This document shows, piece by piece, positions 26,111 through 32,963 of a DNA stretch of 64,000 bases. The stretch covers positions 62,001 through 126,000 of the forward strand of contig CAJUCO010000001.1 of assembly GCA_910585245.1 (NCBI GenBank), given 5' to 3'. Every line of letters starts with the position of its first letter. The first letter of the stretch is position 1. The notes under the pieces were generated by a model. That model saw only the letters and a program-made list of their open reading frames with translations. It had not been told where the DNA came from and made no database searches. Made by a program: the position numbers and the translations under genes. This stretch comes from an uncultured Oscillibacter sp. (GTDB lineage Bacteria > Bacillota > Clostridia > Oscillospirales > Oscillospiraceae).

Positions 26111-26320
26111 ATGTACATTCACGAAGCAATCTCGGAGGCCATGGTGCGCAAATATAACATTGGAAGAGCGTCTAACAGCGGCTTTTCCATTGAACCGACA
26201 GACGGACCTATGTGCTGTATCATGCATTTCGAAGATGCGGGGGAGGACTCGGCCCCCTAATGGAGCCCCCAAGCGAGTGCCCTATTGGCAAACGATTGGG
26301 TTTTAGTTCCCAGAAAATAG
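26111..26320 (+). pseudogene. Tad2-like (DUF2829) protein interrupted by a TAA codon
   Basis: The frame starts MYIHEAISEAMVRKYNIGRA after an AAGGAGGAAATT site and reads 49 codons to a TAA at 26258. The same frame then continues WSPQASALLANDWVLVPRK to 26320. The start and this tail are the two ends of the DUF2829 family (now called Tad2-like), whose members usually end in a W-P-x-A-x-D-L-x-A-x-D-W motif. Tad2 proteins sequester the signal molecule of Thoeris defence. One nonsense mutation therefore appears to have split the gene. Confidence 0.7.
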
Positions 26321-26353
26321 TTGGTCAAAAAAATGTAATAAGGTGGTGGACAA

Positions 26354-26635
26354 ATGAGCGGACCAGAAGTCTGGATAGACAAAAAAGGAAATCTCCGAAC
26401 AGATGCCCGTAACAGTTGGCCCAAGTGGCCGTCCTGGTTCAAGCGGCGCCAAGACCCAAATCCCCCAAAATGTATGTGCCCGAACTCCCACAGCTGCGCC
26501 GAATTAGAGAGAGTCCCCATTCAGGTTGAAATATCTGCTCAGGAAGGGCAGTTGTTGGGACGATGGGCGTTAGGGATTAGTCTTATCAATTTTTTTATGC
26601 TGATCTTGCTGTTTGCTTGTTTAAGCTCACGGTAG
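26354..26635 (+). CDS. Phage membrane protein of unknown function
   Basis: The 93-residue protein has a hydrophilic N-terminal part with SWPKWPSWFKRRQDPNPP and a CMCPNSHSC cysteine group (~41-49), and a C-terminal membrane helix (LGISLINFFMLILLFACL). The ATG has AAGGTGG upstream. No family is recognised. Its end overlaps the convergent gene at 26627 by a few bases. Confidence 0.65.
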   Translation: MSGPEVWIDKKGNLRTDARNSWPKWPSWFKRRQDPNPPKCMCPNSHSCAELERVPIQVEISAQEGQLLGRWALGISLINFFMLILLFACLSSR

Positions 26636-26986
26636 TTTCCAAAACGCACTCCACAAAGAGAAGCCCAAAGAGATCAGAGCAACTAATAAGGCCAGACAGT
26701 CTATCCACTTATCCGCCAGATACCGGCCTATCTCTTTCCAGCGGTACTCTTTCCAAAGCAGGCCCTTGTGATCAAGAGAAAATCGGACGTGTGTCCCGTG
26801 CTGGTTCGATATCCAGTTGATATACTCATATTTTTCCATACACCGGATGCAGTGCCGGACTGCTTCTTTGTCCGATTTTACGGCGGACGCAATTTTTTCC
26901 AGATCGCTGTCAAGGTTATACGTATGAGAACTAGGGTTTTTTTGCCGATTCAAATATTTTAAGACGCGCTTCATCATCTTGTCCAT
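26627..26986 (-). CDS. Winged-helix protein with C-terminal membrane anchor
   Basis: The 119-residue product begins MDKMMKRVLKYLNRQKN. The first ~85 residues look like a winged helix (LEKIASAVKSDKEAVRHCIR, YEYINWISNQHGTHVRFSLD), and residues ~95-115 form a membrane helix (DCLALLVALISLGFSLWSAF). This layout recurs in Firmicute prophages; function unknown. GGAGGT precedes the chosen ATG. A 25-bp repeat copy lies just upstream. Confidence 0.72.
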   Translation of the reverse strand: MDKMMKRVLKYLNRQKNPSSHTYNLDSDLEKIASAVKSDKEAVRHCIRCMEKYEYINWISNQHGTHVRFSLDHKGLLWKEYRWKEIGRYLADKWIDCLALLVALISLGFSLWSAFWKLP

Positions 26987-27054
26987 AAGCGCTCGACCTC
27001 CATTTGTGCAGTCCCGCCAAAAGCGGGGCTGCTCTTTTATGTCCAATTTTTAAA

Positions 27055-27079
27055 GTGTCCAACTTGGACACCATCCCGC
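27055..27079. repeat. 25-bp direct repeat with internal palindrome, copy 2
   Basis: It is identical to 25961-25985. The two copies bracket the Tad2-like remnant and two membrane-protein genes and may be operators or recombination edges. Confidence 0.85.
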
Positions 27080-27080
27080 T

Positions 27081-28058
27081 TTATACTTCAGGACCAAAAG
27101 AATCCTGTAGCATATCATAAAAAACATCTTCGGAAATGGTCTCAATATCCAATCCCTCTAGCTGTAATTTTTCGGCCTTTTTTTGCTTATTACTTTTCCC
27201 TTCTCTAATGGACTTACAATAGTCATTATTGCCTAACACTAGATAATTTGTTTTCTTCGTAACATTGTCACTAATGATTCCACCGCAATCTACAACTGCC
27301 TGCATAGCTTCTTTTCTGGTCATCTTATCTAAGGTTCCAGTAAAAACAAACACTTTTTGGTAGACAGGCCCATCTTCATTAAAAACATCCGTTTGAGCTG
27401 TTATATTCTTTGCCTGAGCTTTCCAGCCATTTTGTAATATGCTAAACGATACTCCTTCGTTTATACAGTATTGTTTCATAGCTTGATAGCATAAATGGGT
27501 GCGAATGCAATCGGCGAGAGCACGGTGCTCTTCTGGCTGGGGTATATTTAAATTTAGACAGACGGCGGACAGCTTATGGGTCTTTTCGCCTTTGAATAGG
27601 CGTCGGCTCATAAACATTGTATCCATGTAGTCGTTAGAAAAAGGGGGCAGTTCCAAATTAAGAGCGCAGTCGTAAATAAAATTAATGTCAAAATTTATAT
27701 TATGCCCTAAAAGCAAATTTTTTCCAACAAAGCCAAGAAACTGTGGGAGGATACTCTCAAGCGTTGGGGCCTCTGCAACCATTTCATTTGTAACCCCGGT
27801 CAATTCCTCGATGAATTCGGGAATTTCCTCTGTTGGCTTTACAAGACTTTGAAAACGGCAAACCTCTTTGTTATCTTGATATTGTATAGCTCCCAATTCA
27901 ATAATTTCATCATAATTGGGATCGAGTCCTGTTGTTTCGATATCGATCACTGTATAATCGTTTTCTTCAATGCTGATTTTATATTTACCCTTATCTGATC
28001 TATTTTCTTTGACTGCGCTTAGAGAGATACCGCCGATTTCAATAGAAGAGATTGCCAT
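27081..28058 (-). CDS. DnaQ-type 3'-5' exonuclease with BRCT domain
   Basis: The ~325-residue protein has a DEDDh exonuclease domain: YTVIDIETTGLDP (D, E), GHNINFDINFIYD and HRALADCIRT (H, D). A C-terminal BRCT domain follows (VFVFTGTLDKMTRKEAMQAV, KTNYLVLGNND). Related proteins are often annotated as PolIII epsilon-like and occur as accessory genes. The ATG after TGGAGGATATC was chosen over a longer frame. The gene is clearly AT-richer than the late phage genes, suggesting separate acquisition. Confidence 0.88.
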   Translation of the reverse strand: MAISSIEIGGISLSAVKENRSDKGKYKISIEENDYTVIDIETTGLDPNYDEIIELGAIQYQDNKEVCRFQSLVKPTEEIPEFIEELTGVTNEMVAEAPTLESILPQFLGFVGKNLLLGHNINFDINFIYDCALNLELPPFSNDYMDTMFMSRRLFKGEKTHKLSAVCLNLNIPQPEEHRALADCIRTHLCYQAMKQYCINEGVSFSILQNGWKAQAKNITAQTDVFNEDGPVYQKVFVFTGTLDKMTRKEAMQAVVDCGGIISDNVTKKTNYLVLGNNDYCKSIREGKSNKQKKAEKLQLEGLDIETISEDVFYDMLQDSFGPEV

Positions 28059-28343
28059 GATATCCTCCATTCGCACCAATCTAGGTGCTTTTTTATACTT
28101 CTTTTGCGCCCACTCGAAACACGCTGACTTTTTTATACTTACCGGACCCAGCCAGAGAATCAGCATAGTCCAATAGTTTATCATGTCCCTTAACCTATCT
28201 CTCACTTAAAATAAATTTACGAGAAAATCCTACCGCTTTCGCACTGTTTTTGTAAAGTCCCTCTTGTTTCGATGGGGCCTGTAATATATAATTGCGCCGC
28301 GCGAGTACAGTTTTGGGACCAAAACAGAAAGGATGAAGGCTTT

Positions 28344-28490
28344 ATGCGGGAAATGGATTCCAAAATTAGGGAATTACTTCATGATGCGCCAAAGGATGCC
28401 GCTCTTAAAAATAAAATGCACGAGTTGCTGGATATGATGAGTGCGGAGCAAATAGTCCACGTCATTCCTTATCTGAAGTCTCTGCTATAA
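28344..28490 (+). CDS. Small helical phage protein
   Basis: The 48-residue peptide MREMDSKIRELLHDAPKDAA continues with two predicted helices and ends MSAEQIVHVIPYLKSLL. AAAGGATGAAGG lies upstream. Its end resembles the C-terminal helix of the adjacent repressor (RLAEAMLYIKFIAE), with which it converges and overlaps by 29 bp. Function unknown. Confidence 0.55.
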   Translation: MREMDSKIRELLHDAPKDAALKNKMHELLDMMSAEQIVHVIPYLKSLL

Positions 28491-28797
28491 ATTTTATATA
28501 GAGCATAGCTTCTGCCAATCTGTCCGGCGGGATTTGATCAACCAATCTATGAGCCTCTTCTCTTGGCCCATCCTCGGTAACGGGGGTGGGCTTTTCTTCG
28601 TCCGTGTTTCGGCCGACTAAATGATCTACGGAGACATTTAAAATATCAGATATCTTTACCAGTGTCTCCGGATTAGGTGAACCTTTGTTCAGCTCCCAGC
28701 CTGCAACTGCTTGCTGTGAAATAAAAAGTTTTGAAGCTAAAGCCGATTGACTAAGCCCGGAGGCCATGCGCAACTCTTTTAAACGTTCTCCAAACAA
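28462..28797 (-). CDS. XRE-family repressor (immunity region 1), TTG start
   Basis: The 111-residue protein begins with the helix-turn-helix ERLKELRMASGLSQSALASK then SQQAVAGWELNKGSPNPETL, followed by a short helical C-terminus. It is likely the lysogenic repressor facing the Cro-like gene at 28948. The TTG start was chosen because AAGGAGGGGG lies directly upstream; an upstream ATG frame lacks a site. The operators lie between the divergent genes. Confidence 0.85.
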   Translation of the reverse strand: MFGERLKELRMASGLSQSALASKLFISQQAVAGWELNKGSPNPETLVKISDILNVSVDHLVGRNTDEEKPTPVTEDGPREEAHRLVDQIPPDRLAEAMLYIKFIAETSDKE

Positions 28798-28947
28798 AAC
28801 ATTCCCCCTCCTTGTTGAGAACAGCTTACTATATCTTCTTGTTAGGCACAAGTAGAGAATAAAAAAAAACTCTTGACAACAAGAATTTACTGTGGTATTT
28901 TGAAACCACTAACAAGATATTCTTGTTAATTGGGGGGAGGTGAAAAA
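28798..28947. promoter_or_regulatory. Divergent operator-promoter region 1
   Basis: A rightward promoter TTGACA (28873-28878) - 17 - TATTTT (28896-28901) precedes the Cro-like gene. The half-site AACAAGA (or its complement TCTTGTT) occurs four times, two of them fused in the perfect palindrome AACAAGATATTCTTGTT near 28910-28926. One half-site overlaps the -35 box, so repressor binding would block the promoter. Confidence 0.75.
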
Positions 28948-29214
28948 ATGAATGCGATCAAGGCAAAGCGCACACAGATCGGTTTATCTCAAACTGCTTT
29001 AGCTGAACTTCTCGGAGTGAGCCAGCAAGCCGTTGCGCAATGGGAATCAGACAAGGCGATGCCGCGAAAAGAGGCGATGGTGAAGCTGGCTGCCCTGTTC
29101 AACTGCACCATCGACGAGCTCTACGGCCGGGACCCGCCGGAACAGGGAGGCGGCGGCGGGGCGGGAGAGCGCGTAAAAAGCCCCGCCTTCCGGCGGGGCG
29201 GGGAAAGGAGCTGA
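28948..29214 (+). CDS. Cro-like XRE regulator
   Basis: The 88-residue protein has a complete helix-turn-helix (IKAKRTQIGLSQTALAELLG, SQQAVAQWESDKAMPRKEAM) and a glycine-rich tail. It is divergent from the repressor at 28462 and starts the rightward early transcript, the usual Cro position. ATG has GGGGGAGGTG spacing. It is followed four bases later by a second helix-turn-helix gene. Confidence 0.85.
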   Translation: MNAIKAKRTQIGLSQTALAELLGVSQQAVAQWESDKAMPRKEAMVKLAALFNCTIDELYGRDPPEQGGGGGAGERVKSPAFRRGGERS

Positions 29215-29218
29215 CGCC

Positions 29219-29404
29219 ATGAGAGAGAACCTCCGTGCGGCCCGTAAGGCCGCCGGGATGACCCAGCAGGCCCTGGCTGACAAACTGGGCATCAGCCTTC
29301 GTCAGTATCAGCAGATTGAATACTCGGAGCGGAAAGGCGCTTTCGAGGTTTGGGACGCCTTGGAGGACATTCTAGGGACACATCAACGGATACTCCGAGC
29401 GTAG
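29219..29404 (+). CDS. Small XRE helix-turn-helix protein
   Basis: The 61-residue protein is essentially one helix-turn-helix: MRENLRAARKAAGMTQQALA followed by LGISLRQYQQIEYSERKG and an ALEDILGTHQRILR end. AAAGGAGCTGACGCC precedes the ATG. Its last 113 bases overlap the convergent XRE gene on the other strand. Confidence 0.8.
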   Translation: MRENLRAARKAAGMTQQALADKLGISLRQYQQIEYSERKGAFEVWDALEDILGTHQRILRA

Positions 29405-29606
29405 TCAAATAATCGTCTCGTCCAAGAAGAAAATCCACAGGGACATCAAGGAAATGTGCCATAGCAGATAATAAATCAAGATTAGGCTCACGGTCGCCTG
29501 CCTCATAGTTTTGATAAGTTCGAAGTGGGATGTCAAGTTCATCAGCTGTCTTTTGTAACGTATATCCTCGAAATATTCGGGTAGCACGTAGTCTATCACA
29601 AAACAT
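29292..29606 (-). CDS. XRE-family repressor (immunity region 2)
   Basis: The 104-residue protein begins MFCDRLRATRIFRGYTLQKT and has a full helix-turn-helix (ADELDIPLRTYQNYEAGDRE, LAMAHFLDV-like helix) ending LLGRDDYLTTLGVSVDV, a familiar clostridial repressor pattern, followed by a basic tail that runs antisense to the previous gene. A run of ten G residues sits in its 5' leader. It faces its own operator region to the right. Confidence 0.82.
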   Translation of the reverse strand: MFCDRLRATRIFRGYTLQKTADELDIPLRTYQNYEAGDREPNLDLLSAMAHFLDVPVDFLLGRDDYLTTLGVSVDVSLECPPRRPKPRKRLSAPSIQSADTDEG

Positions 29607-29636
29607 TTTTATTCTCCCCCCCCCCAAAAAAAGCTC

Positions 29637-29695
29637 TTGACTATACTCAAATTGTACGTTATACTTCCATTAAATTAAACGCTCAATTTGAGTAT
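29637..29695. promoter_or_regulatory. Divergent operator-promoter region 2
   Basis: A rightward promoter TTGACT (29637-29642) - 17 - TATACT (29660-29665) is overlapped by ATACTCAAATTG (29643-29654); its exact inverted copy CAATTTGAGTAT lies at 29684-29695. These two arms are likely operators for the adjacent repressor and differ from the AACAAGA sites of region 1. Confidence 0.78.
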
Positions 29696-29716
29696 AAAAA
29701 AGGAGGGCTTAGACAA

Positions 29717-29959
29717 ATGCGCCAAAACGCGACCATCAATTTTGACTACGACCTTGAGAGTTCCAGCGTATTTCTGTCCTGTGCAATCGACAATCTGTAC
29801 TTGCTTCGAGATTGCGTTTACCGGGACGTGTTTGCCATGGAGGAGGCCCAGAAGTTCCTGGGCACAGGTCACTTAATGTCCTGCTGTGACGCCATGACCA
29901 CCGCCTTCCGGGAGCTGGAACGCATCAAGGCCGACATGGACGCCGCCATCAAGGTGTAG
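29717..29959 (+). CDS. Early phage protein of unknown function
   Basis: The 80-residue protein starts MRQNATINFDYDLESSSVFL and is predicted helical with two cysteines in MSCCDAMT. It is the first gene after operator region 2 and has AAGGAGGGC upstream. No family recognised. Confidence 0.65.
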   Translation: MRQNATINFDYDLESSSVFLSCAIDNLYLLRDCVYRDVFAMEEAQKFLGTGHLMSCCDAMTTAFRELERIKADMDAAIKV

Positions 29960-30036
29960 CTGCAAAAGCGAAAGGACTCCAACGGGACCGCCTAACCGGA
30001 CAAATCATCGCATAGGATTCCCCAGGAGGGATGCTT

Positions 30037-30327
30037 ATGGAAATCACAATCACGCAAAAAACCGAAATCATAGACGGAAAGGGATATCCCTTGACAACCA
30101 CCAGAATTTTAGGGCTCCAGCAGATTCAGCGGCATGGGGAACCTATGTGGGTCACGGCAATTACATACCATGACAGCCGGGAGGGCTGTACCAGCGCCTT
30201 CCGGCTGTACAAGGGGCCGATTCCGCCGGAGGGGGAAGTGCAGAACCGGCTGCCGCCCTCGGCGGAGGCCCGGGTGAAGGAGATCGCCGCACAGGGGATG
30301 TGGAGGAAAGGAGAAGGAGATCCGTGA
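30037..30327 (+). CDS. Early phage protein of unknown function
   Basis: The 96-residue protein starts MEITITQKTEIIDGKGYPLT and contains strand-rich stretches such as WVTAITYHDSREG. Two ATG codons lie two codons apart; the second has better spacing to AGGAGGG. It overlaps the next gene's GTG start (GTGA), implying coupled translation. Confidence 0.6.
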   Translation: MEITITQKTEIIDGKGYPLTTTRILGLQQIQRHGEPMWVTAITYHDSREGCTSAFRLYKGPIPPEGEVQNRLPPSAEARVKEIAAQGMWRKGEGDP

Positions 30328-30503
30328 AACGCTATGTTTTTCAGTACAAAAAATTTCGCTATGAAACGTGGCAGCTGGTTCCTGGCCGGGAGTACGACAC
30401 CCTGGAAGAGGCCAAAGCGGCCTTTGAGACCCTGCCGGTTAAAGAGGGCTACCGGATTGCGGAGGCGTATGTACAAGTACGCTATAAGGCCGTTGCGGTC
30501 TAG
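30324..30503 (+). CDS. Small phage protein, GTG start
   Basis: The 59-residue basic protein reads KRYVFQYKKFRYETWQLVPG and EAYVQVRYKAVAV; it may be a small beta-sheet protein. The GTG at 30324 overlaps the previous stop codon and has AAGGAGAAGGAG upstream. Function unknown. Confidence 0.6.
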   Translation: MKRYVFQYKKFRYETWQLVPGREYDTLEEAKAAFETLPVKEGYRIAEAYVQVRYKAVAV

Positions 30504-30513
30504 AGGAGGTATC

Positions 30514-30750
30514 ATGAAAGCAACAAAAAAAGACCGCCCGAAGGGTGCAACCTTCGAGCAGTCGTGTCCTGGGCTTGCGCCGAGAACTAATTGCATGATT
30601 ATTATATCAAATTTTCGGGAAAAAGCAAGCCCCAATCTGGACGGGGGAGGGGGTGCCCTCCCCATGTCCTGGGCCATGCTGTTGACTTATATCGGGGCGG
30701 CCGGGCTGGTGAGCCAGCTGGCCCGCCTGATCGATTGGCTAGAGAGGTGA
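30514..30750 (+). CDS. Small phage protein with C-terminal hydrophobic helix
   Basis: The 78-residue product starts MKATKKDRPKGATFEQSCPG and ends with a hydrophobic helix (WAMLLTYIGAAGLVSQLARL). GAGGAGGTATC precedes the ATG, which is why this start was preferred to the longer frame. Function unknown. Confidence 0.5.
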   Translation: MKATKKDRPKGATFEQSCPGLAPRTNCMIIISNFREKASPNLDGGGGALPMSWAMLLTYIGAAGLVSQLARLIDWLER

Positions 30751-30757
30751 TGAGATC

Positions 30758-30877
30758 GTGAAAGTAACGAGTATGCTGAAATCACTTGCCCATGCTGGGC
30801 ATATCCACTTGGTATGGACAGATGGAGGCACCAGCAGGATGATTTACATAGCCAGAGAGCACTTCGGAGAGGATTAA
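30758..30877 (+). CDS. Very small phage protein, GTG start
   Basis: A 39-residue frame begins GTG at 30758 just after GAGAGGTGATGAG and reads VKVTSMLKSLAHAGHIHLVW then TDGGTSRMIYIAREHFGED. It fits exactly between its neighbours, with the next ATG four bases later, which supports it as real. Confidence 0.5.
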   Translation: MKVTSMLKSLAHAGHIHLVWTDGGTSRMIYIAREHFGED

Positions 30878-30880
30878 CCC

Positions 30881-31606
30881 ATGGGAGAACATAGGAGCTA
30901 CTGGGGCGTGACCCCCGGGGAAGTTCTTCACGACAAGGAACTTTCTCACGCGGGAAAACTGCTGTACATGATACTATCCTCCATGGCAGGCCAGGACGGT
31001 TATTGCTGGCCCGCCAATGAGACACTGGCGGCAGAACTGGAGTTGTCGAAGCGGCGGGTCCAGGAACTGCTTTCCAAGCTCCAGGACCGGGGTTATATCC
31101 GGGTGGAGGTCCGGCGGTCAGAAGCAACCCAGGAAGTGGAGCGGCGGTATATCTACTGTGGCATTTTTGTGAACCGGGATGTACATGGACCTCCTGCGAA
31201 ATCTCGCACCCCCTCCTGCGAAATCTCGCATGACCCTCCTGCGAAATCTCGCACCGCTATTAAATGTAAGAAAAATAAAGAAGAAAATATACCCCCTATA
31301 GTCCCCCGTGAAATTCTCCGTCTCTGTGAGGGCTATGCCGGAGAAGACGCCCAGCTGCTGGACGCGATCCTGGGTCTTCTGGAAAACCGGGCGGCGGCGA
31401 ACAAGTCCCCGGTGAAAACCACCCGGGCCATGAACGGCATCCTGAACAAGCTGGACAAGCTCTCCGGCGGGGACCGGGGAATGAAGCTGGCCCTTTTGGA
31501 AAAGGCCACTGTCTCCAATTGGCTGACGGTGTTCCCCCTGAAGCTGGACGAGCTGCCCACTTCCAGCTCTGTCCCCTACAACGAGGAGGGCGAAGATGGA
31601 ATTTGA
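30881..31606 (+). CDS. Replication initiator with helix-turn-helix domain
   Basis: The 241-residue protein has an N-terminal winged helix (LLYMILSSMAGQDGYCWPAN, LSKRRVQELLSKLQDRGYI; ~27-80) of the kind seen in phage and plasmid replication proteins, a central linker with three PPAKSRT-type repeats (~103-128) and a C-terminal domain (~145-230, NKSPVKTTRAMNGILNKLDK) resembling DnaD-like helicase-loading regions. The linker DNA is an iteron array, so the gene probably contains its own origin, as lambda O does. The helicase gene overlaps its end by 11 bp. Confidence 0.82.
   Translation: MGEHRSYWGVTPGEVLHDKELSHAGKLLYMILSSMAGQDGYCWPANETLAAELELSKRRVQELLSKLQDRGYIRVEVRRSEATQEVERRYIYCGIFVNRDVHGPPAKSRTPSCEISHDPPAKSRTAIKCKKNKEENIPPIVPREILRLCEGYAGEDAQLLDAILGLLENRAAANKSPVKTTRAMNGILNKLDKLSGGDRGMKLALLEKATVSNWLTVFPLKLDELPTSSSVPYNEEGEDGI
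31190..31305 (+). other. Putative phage replication origin (iterons plus AT-rich segment)
   Basis: Three copies of the 19-bp CCTCCTGCGAAATCTCGCA lie at 31190-31208, 31212-31230 and 31235-31253, spaced 22-23 bp. Each contains the dyad TGCGA-N4-TCGCA. They are followed at once by an A-rich stretch (31258-31305, e.g. AAAATAAAGAAGAAAATATA) suited to strand opening. Iterons plus AT-rich DNA inside an initiator gene is the classical theta-origin layout. Confidence 0.72.
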
Positions 31607-32921
31607 AAAAGCCTTACGCCTTGCGGCGGAGTACCTGATCTTCGAGGAGCGGTTCATCGACCCAGCCCTGCCCCAGGGCCTGTGGTTTTGTGACAACGTG
31701 GCGGAGGTTTCCGATATTCAGCTCAACGCCGTGTGCCTGGGCTCCGGCGTGGACTTCGACGCTGTGACCAAATGCCGCCCCTTCTTCGAACTGTTCCCTT
31801 ACGTGGTCATCGTCACCCCCAACGCCTTTGCCCGGAAGAGACTGGCGGAGGAGCTTTTTCCCCGCCTCTCCACCTGCTGTGTCTACGTCATCCAGGACAC
31901 GGGCTTTCGGGGCTGCAAGACGGTCCGGGAATACATAGACGCCTTCGGGCACGACCGGCTTCTGGACATCTACGCCGGCGCGGTGGAGCTGCCCGCCTAC
32001 GGCATCCTGGATCTCTCGGAGGTGGAAACCCGGGACCTGATCAAGGTTCCCCGGACCCTCTCCGGCTTCGACCGGCTGGATAAGAGCATTGGCGGCTTCT
32101 TTGCCGGGGAGCTCAGCGTCTGGACCGGGAAGCGGGGCATCGGCAAGAGCACGATTCTGAGCCAGCTCCTGCTGAGCGCCATTGACCAGGGCCACAGGGT
32201 CTGTGCTTACTCCGGGGAGCTGGACCGGGCTCAGTTCCGAGAATGGACCTACCTTCAGGCGGCGGGGCCGGAGCATATCGGCTATCGGGACGACCCCTTG
32301 ACAGGCAAGCGGCTTCCCACAGTGAACCCCCAGGTGGACAAGCTCATTTCCGAGTGGCTTCATGAGCGGTTCTGGCTGTTTGACCTGGAGCGGAACACCC
32401 GGCATGACCCGGAGGCGATTTTGAGTCAGTTTGCCTACGCCAAAATGCGTTACCGCGCGGACGTGTTCCTGGTAGACAACATCATGGCCGTGGATTTTGA
32501 CGGCGTGCGGGAAAAGGATTTTTACCGGGAGCAGTCCAAGTTTACCCAGGCCCTGGCGTCCTTTGCCAAGCGCCAGCACGTTCACGTCCACTTGGTGGTG
32601 CATCCCCGGAAAAGCTCCGGCGGGAAAGCCGGGGAGGTGACGGCGGACGACGTTCACGGCAGTGGGGACATCACCAACCGGGCGGACAACGTGTTTTTCC
32701 TGACAACGCACGTCGTAGCGGGCGCCCAGAAGCCCATGCTGGTGACGCTGAAAAACCGGGACTTTGGGTCCAAAATTAACCAATGGCTGGACTTTGACAA
32801 GAAGTCCCGGCGGTTCTTCCCCGACGGCGGGGACCCGAAGAAGGCCCTGGGCTGGGAAATGGCGGCAAGGCAGGTGGAGATCGCGGAGCTTCCCGGCGGG
32901 GATAAGACGTTACCGTTTTAA
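31596..32921 (+). CDS. DnaB/Twinkle-like replicative helicase
   Basis: The 441-residue protein combines an N-terminal toprim-like region (~50-110, PYVVIVTPNAFARKRLAEEL) with a RecA-type helicase core (~150-410): Walker A WTGKRGIGKST, Walker B ADVFLVDNIMAVD, and HVHLVVHPRKSSG near the arginine-finger region. Similar primase-helicase-like proteins serve as phage replicative helicases. No zinc-finger primase domain is seen. It overlaps the initiator gene and precedes parA. Confidence 0.85.
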   Translation: MEFEKALRLAAEYLIFEERFIDPALPQGLWFCDNVAEVSDIQLNAVCLGSGVDFDAVTKCRPFFELFPYVVIVTPNAFARKRLAEELFPRLSTCCVYVIQDTGFRGCKTVREYIDAFGHDRLLDIYAGAVELPAYGILDLSEVETRDLIKVPRTLSGFDRLDKSIGGFFAGELSVWTGKRGIGKSTILSQLLLSAIDQGHRVCAYSGELDRAQFREWTYLQAAGPEHIGYRDDPLTGKRLPTVNPQVDKLISEWLHERFWLFDLERNTRHDPEAILSQFAYAKMRYRADVFLVDNIMAVDFDGVREKDFYREQSKFTQALASFAKRQHVHVHLVVHPRKSSGGKAGEVTADDVHGSGDITNRADNVFFLTTHVVAGAQKPMLVTLKNRDFGSKINQWLDFDKKSRRFFPDGGDPKKALGWEMAARQVEIAELPGGDKTLPF

Positions 32922-32963
32922 CCAATACCCGCGCCGCCCTTTGGCGGCTGAAAGGATACGTGT

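Noticed and set aside
26258..26260. Recoded TAA in a phage with an alternative genetic code
   Set aside because: All other genes use TAA as normal stops, so recoding is not plausible; a mutation is simpler.
31190..31253. Three direct repeats resembling a short CRISPR array
   Set aside because: Spacers are only 3-4 bp, copies lie within a coding gene and have internal dyads; they fit iterons, not CRISPR.
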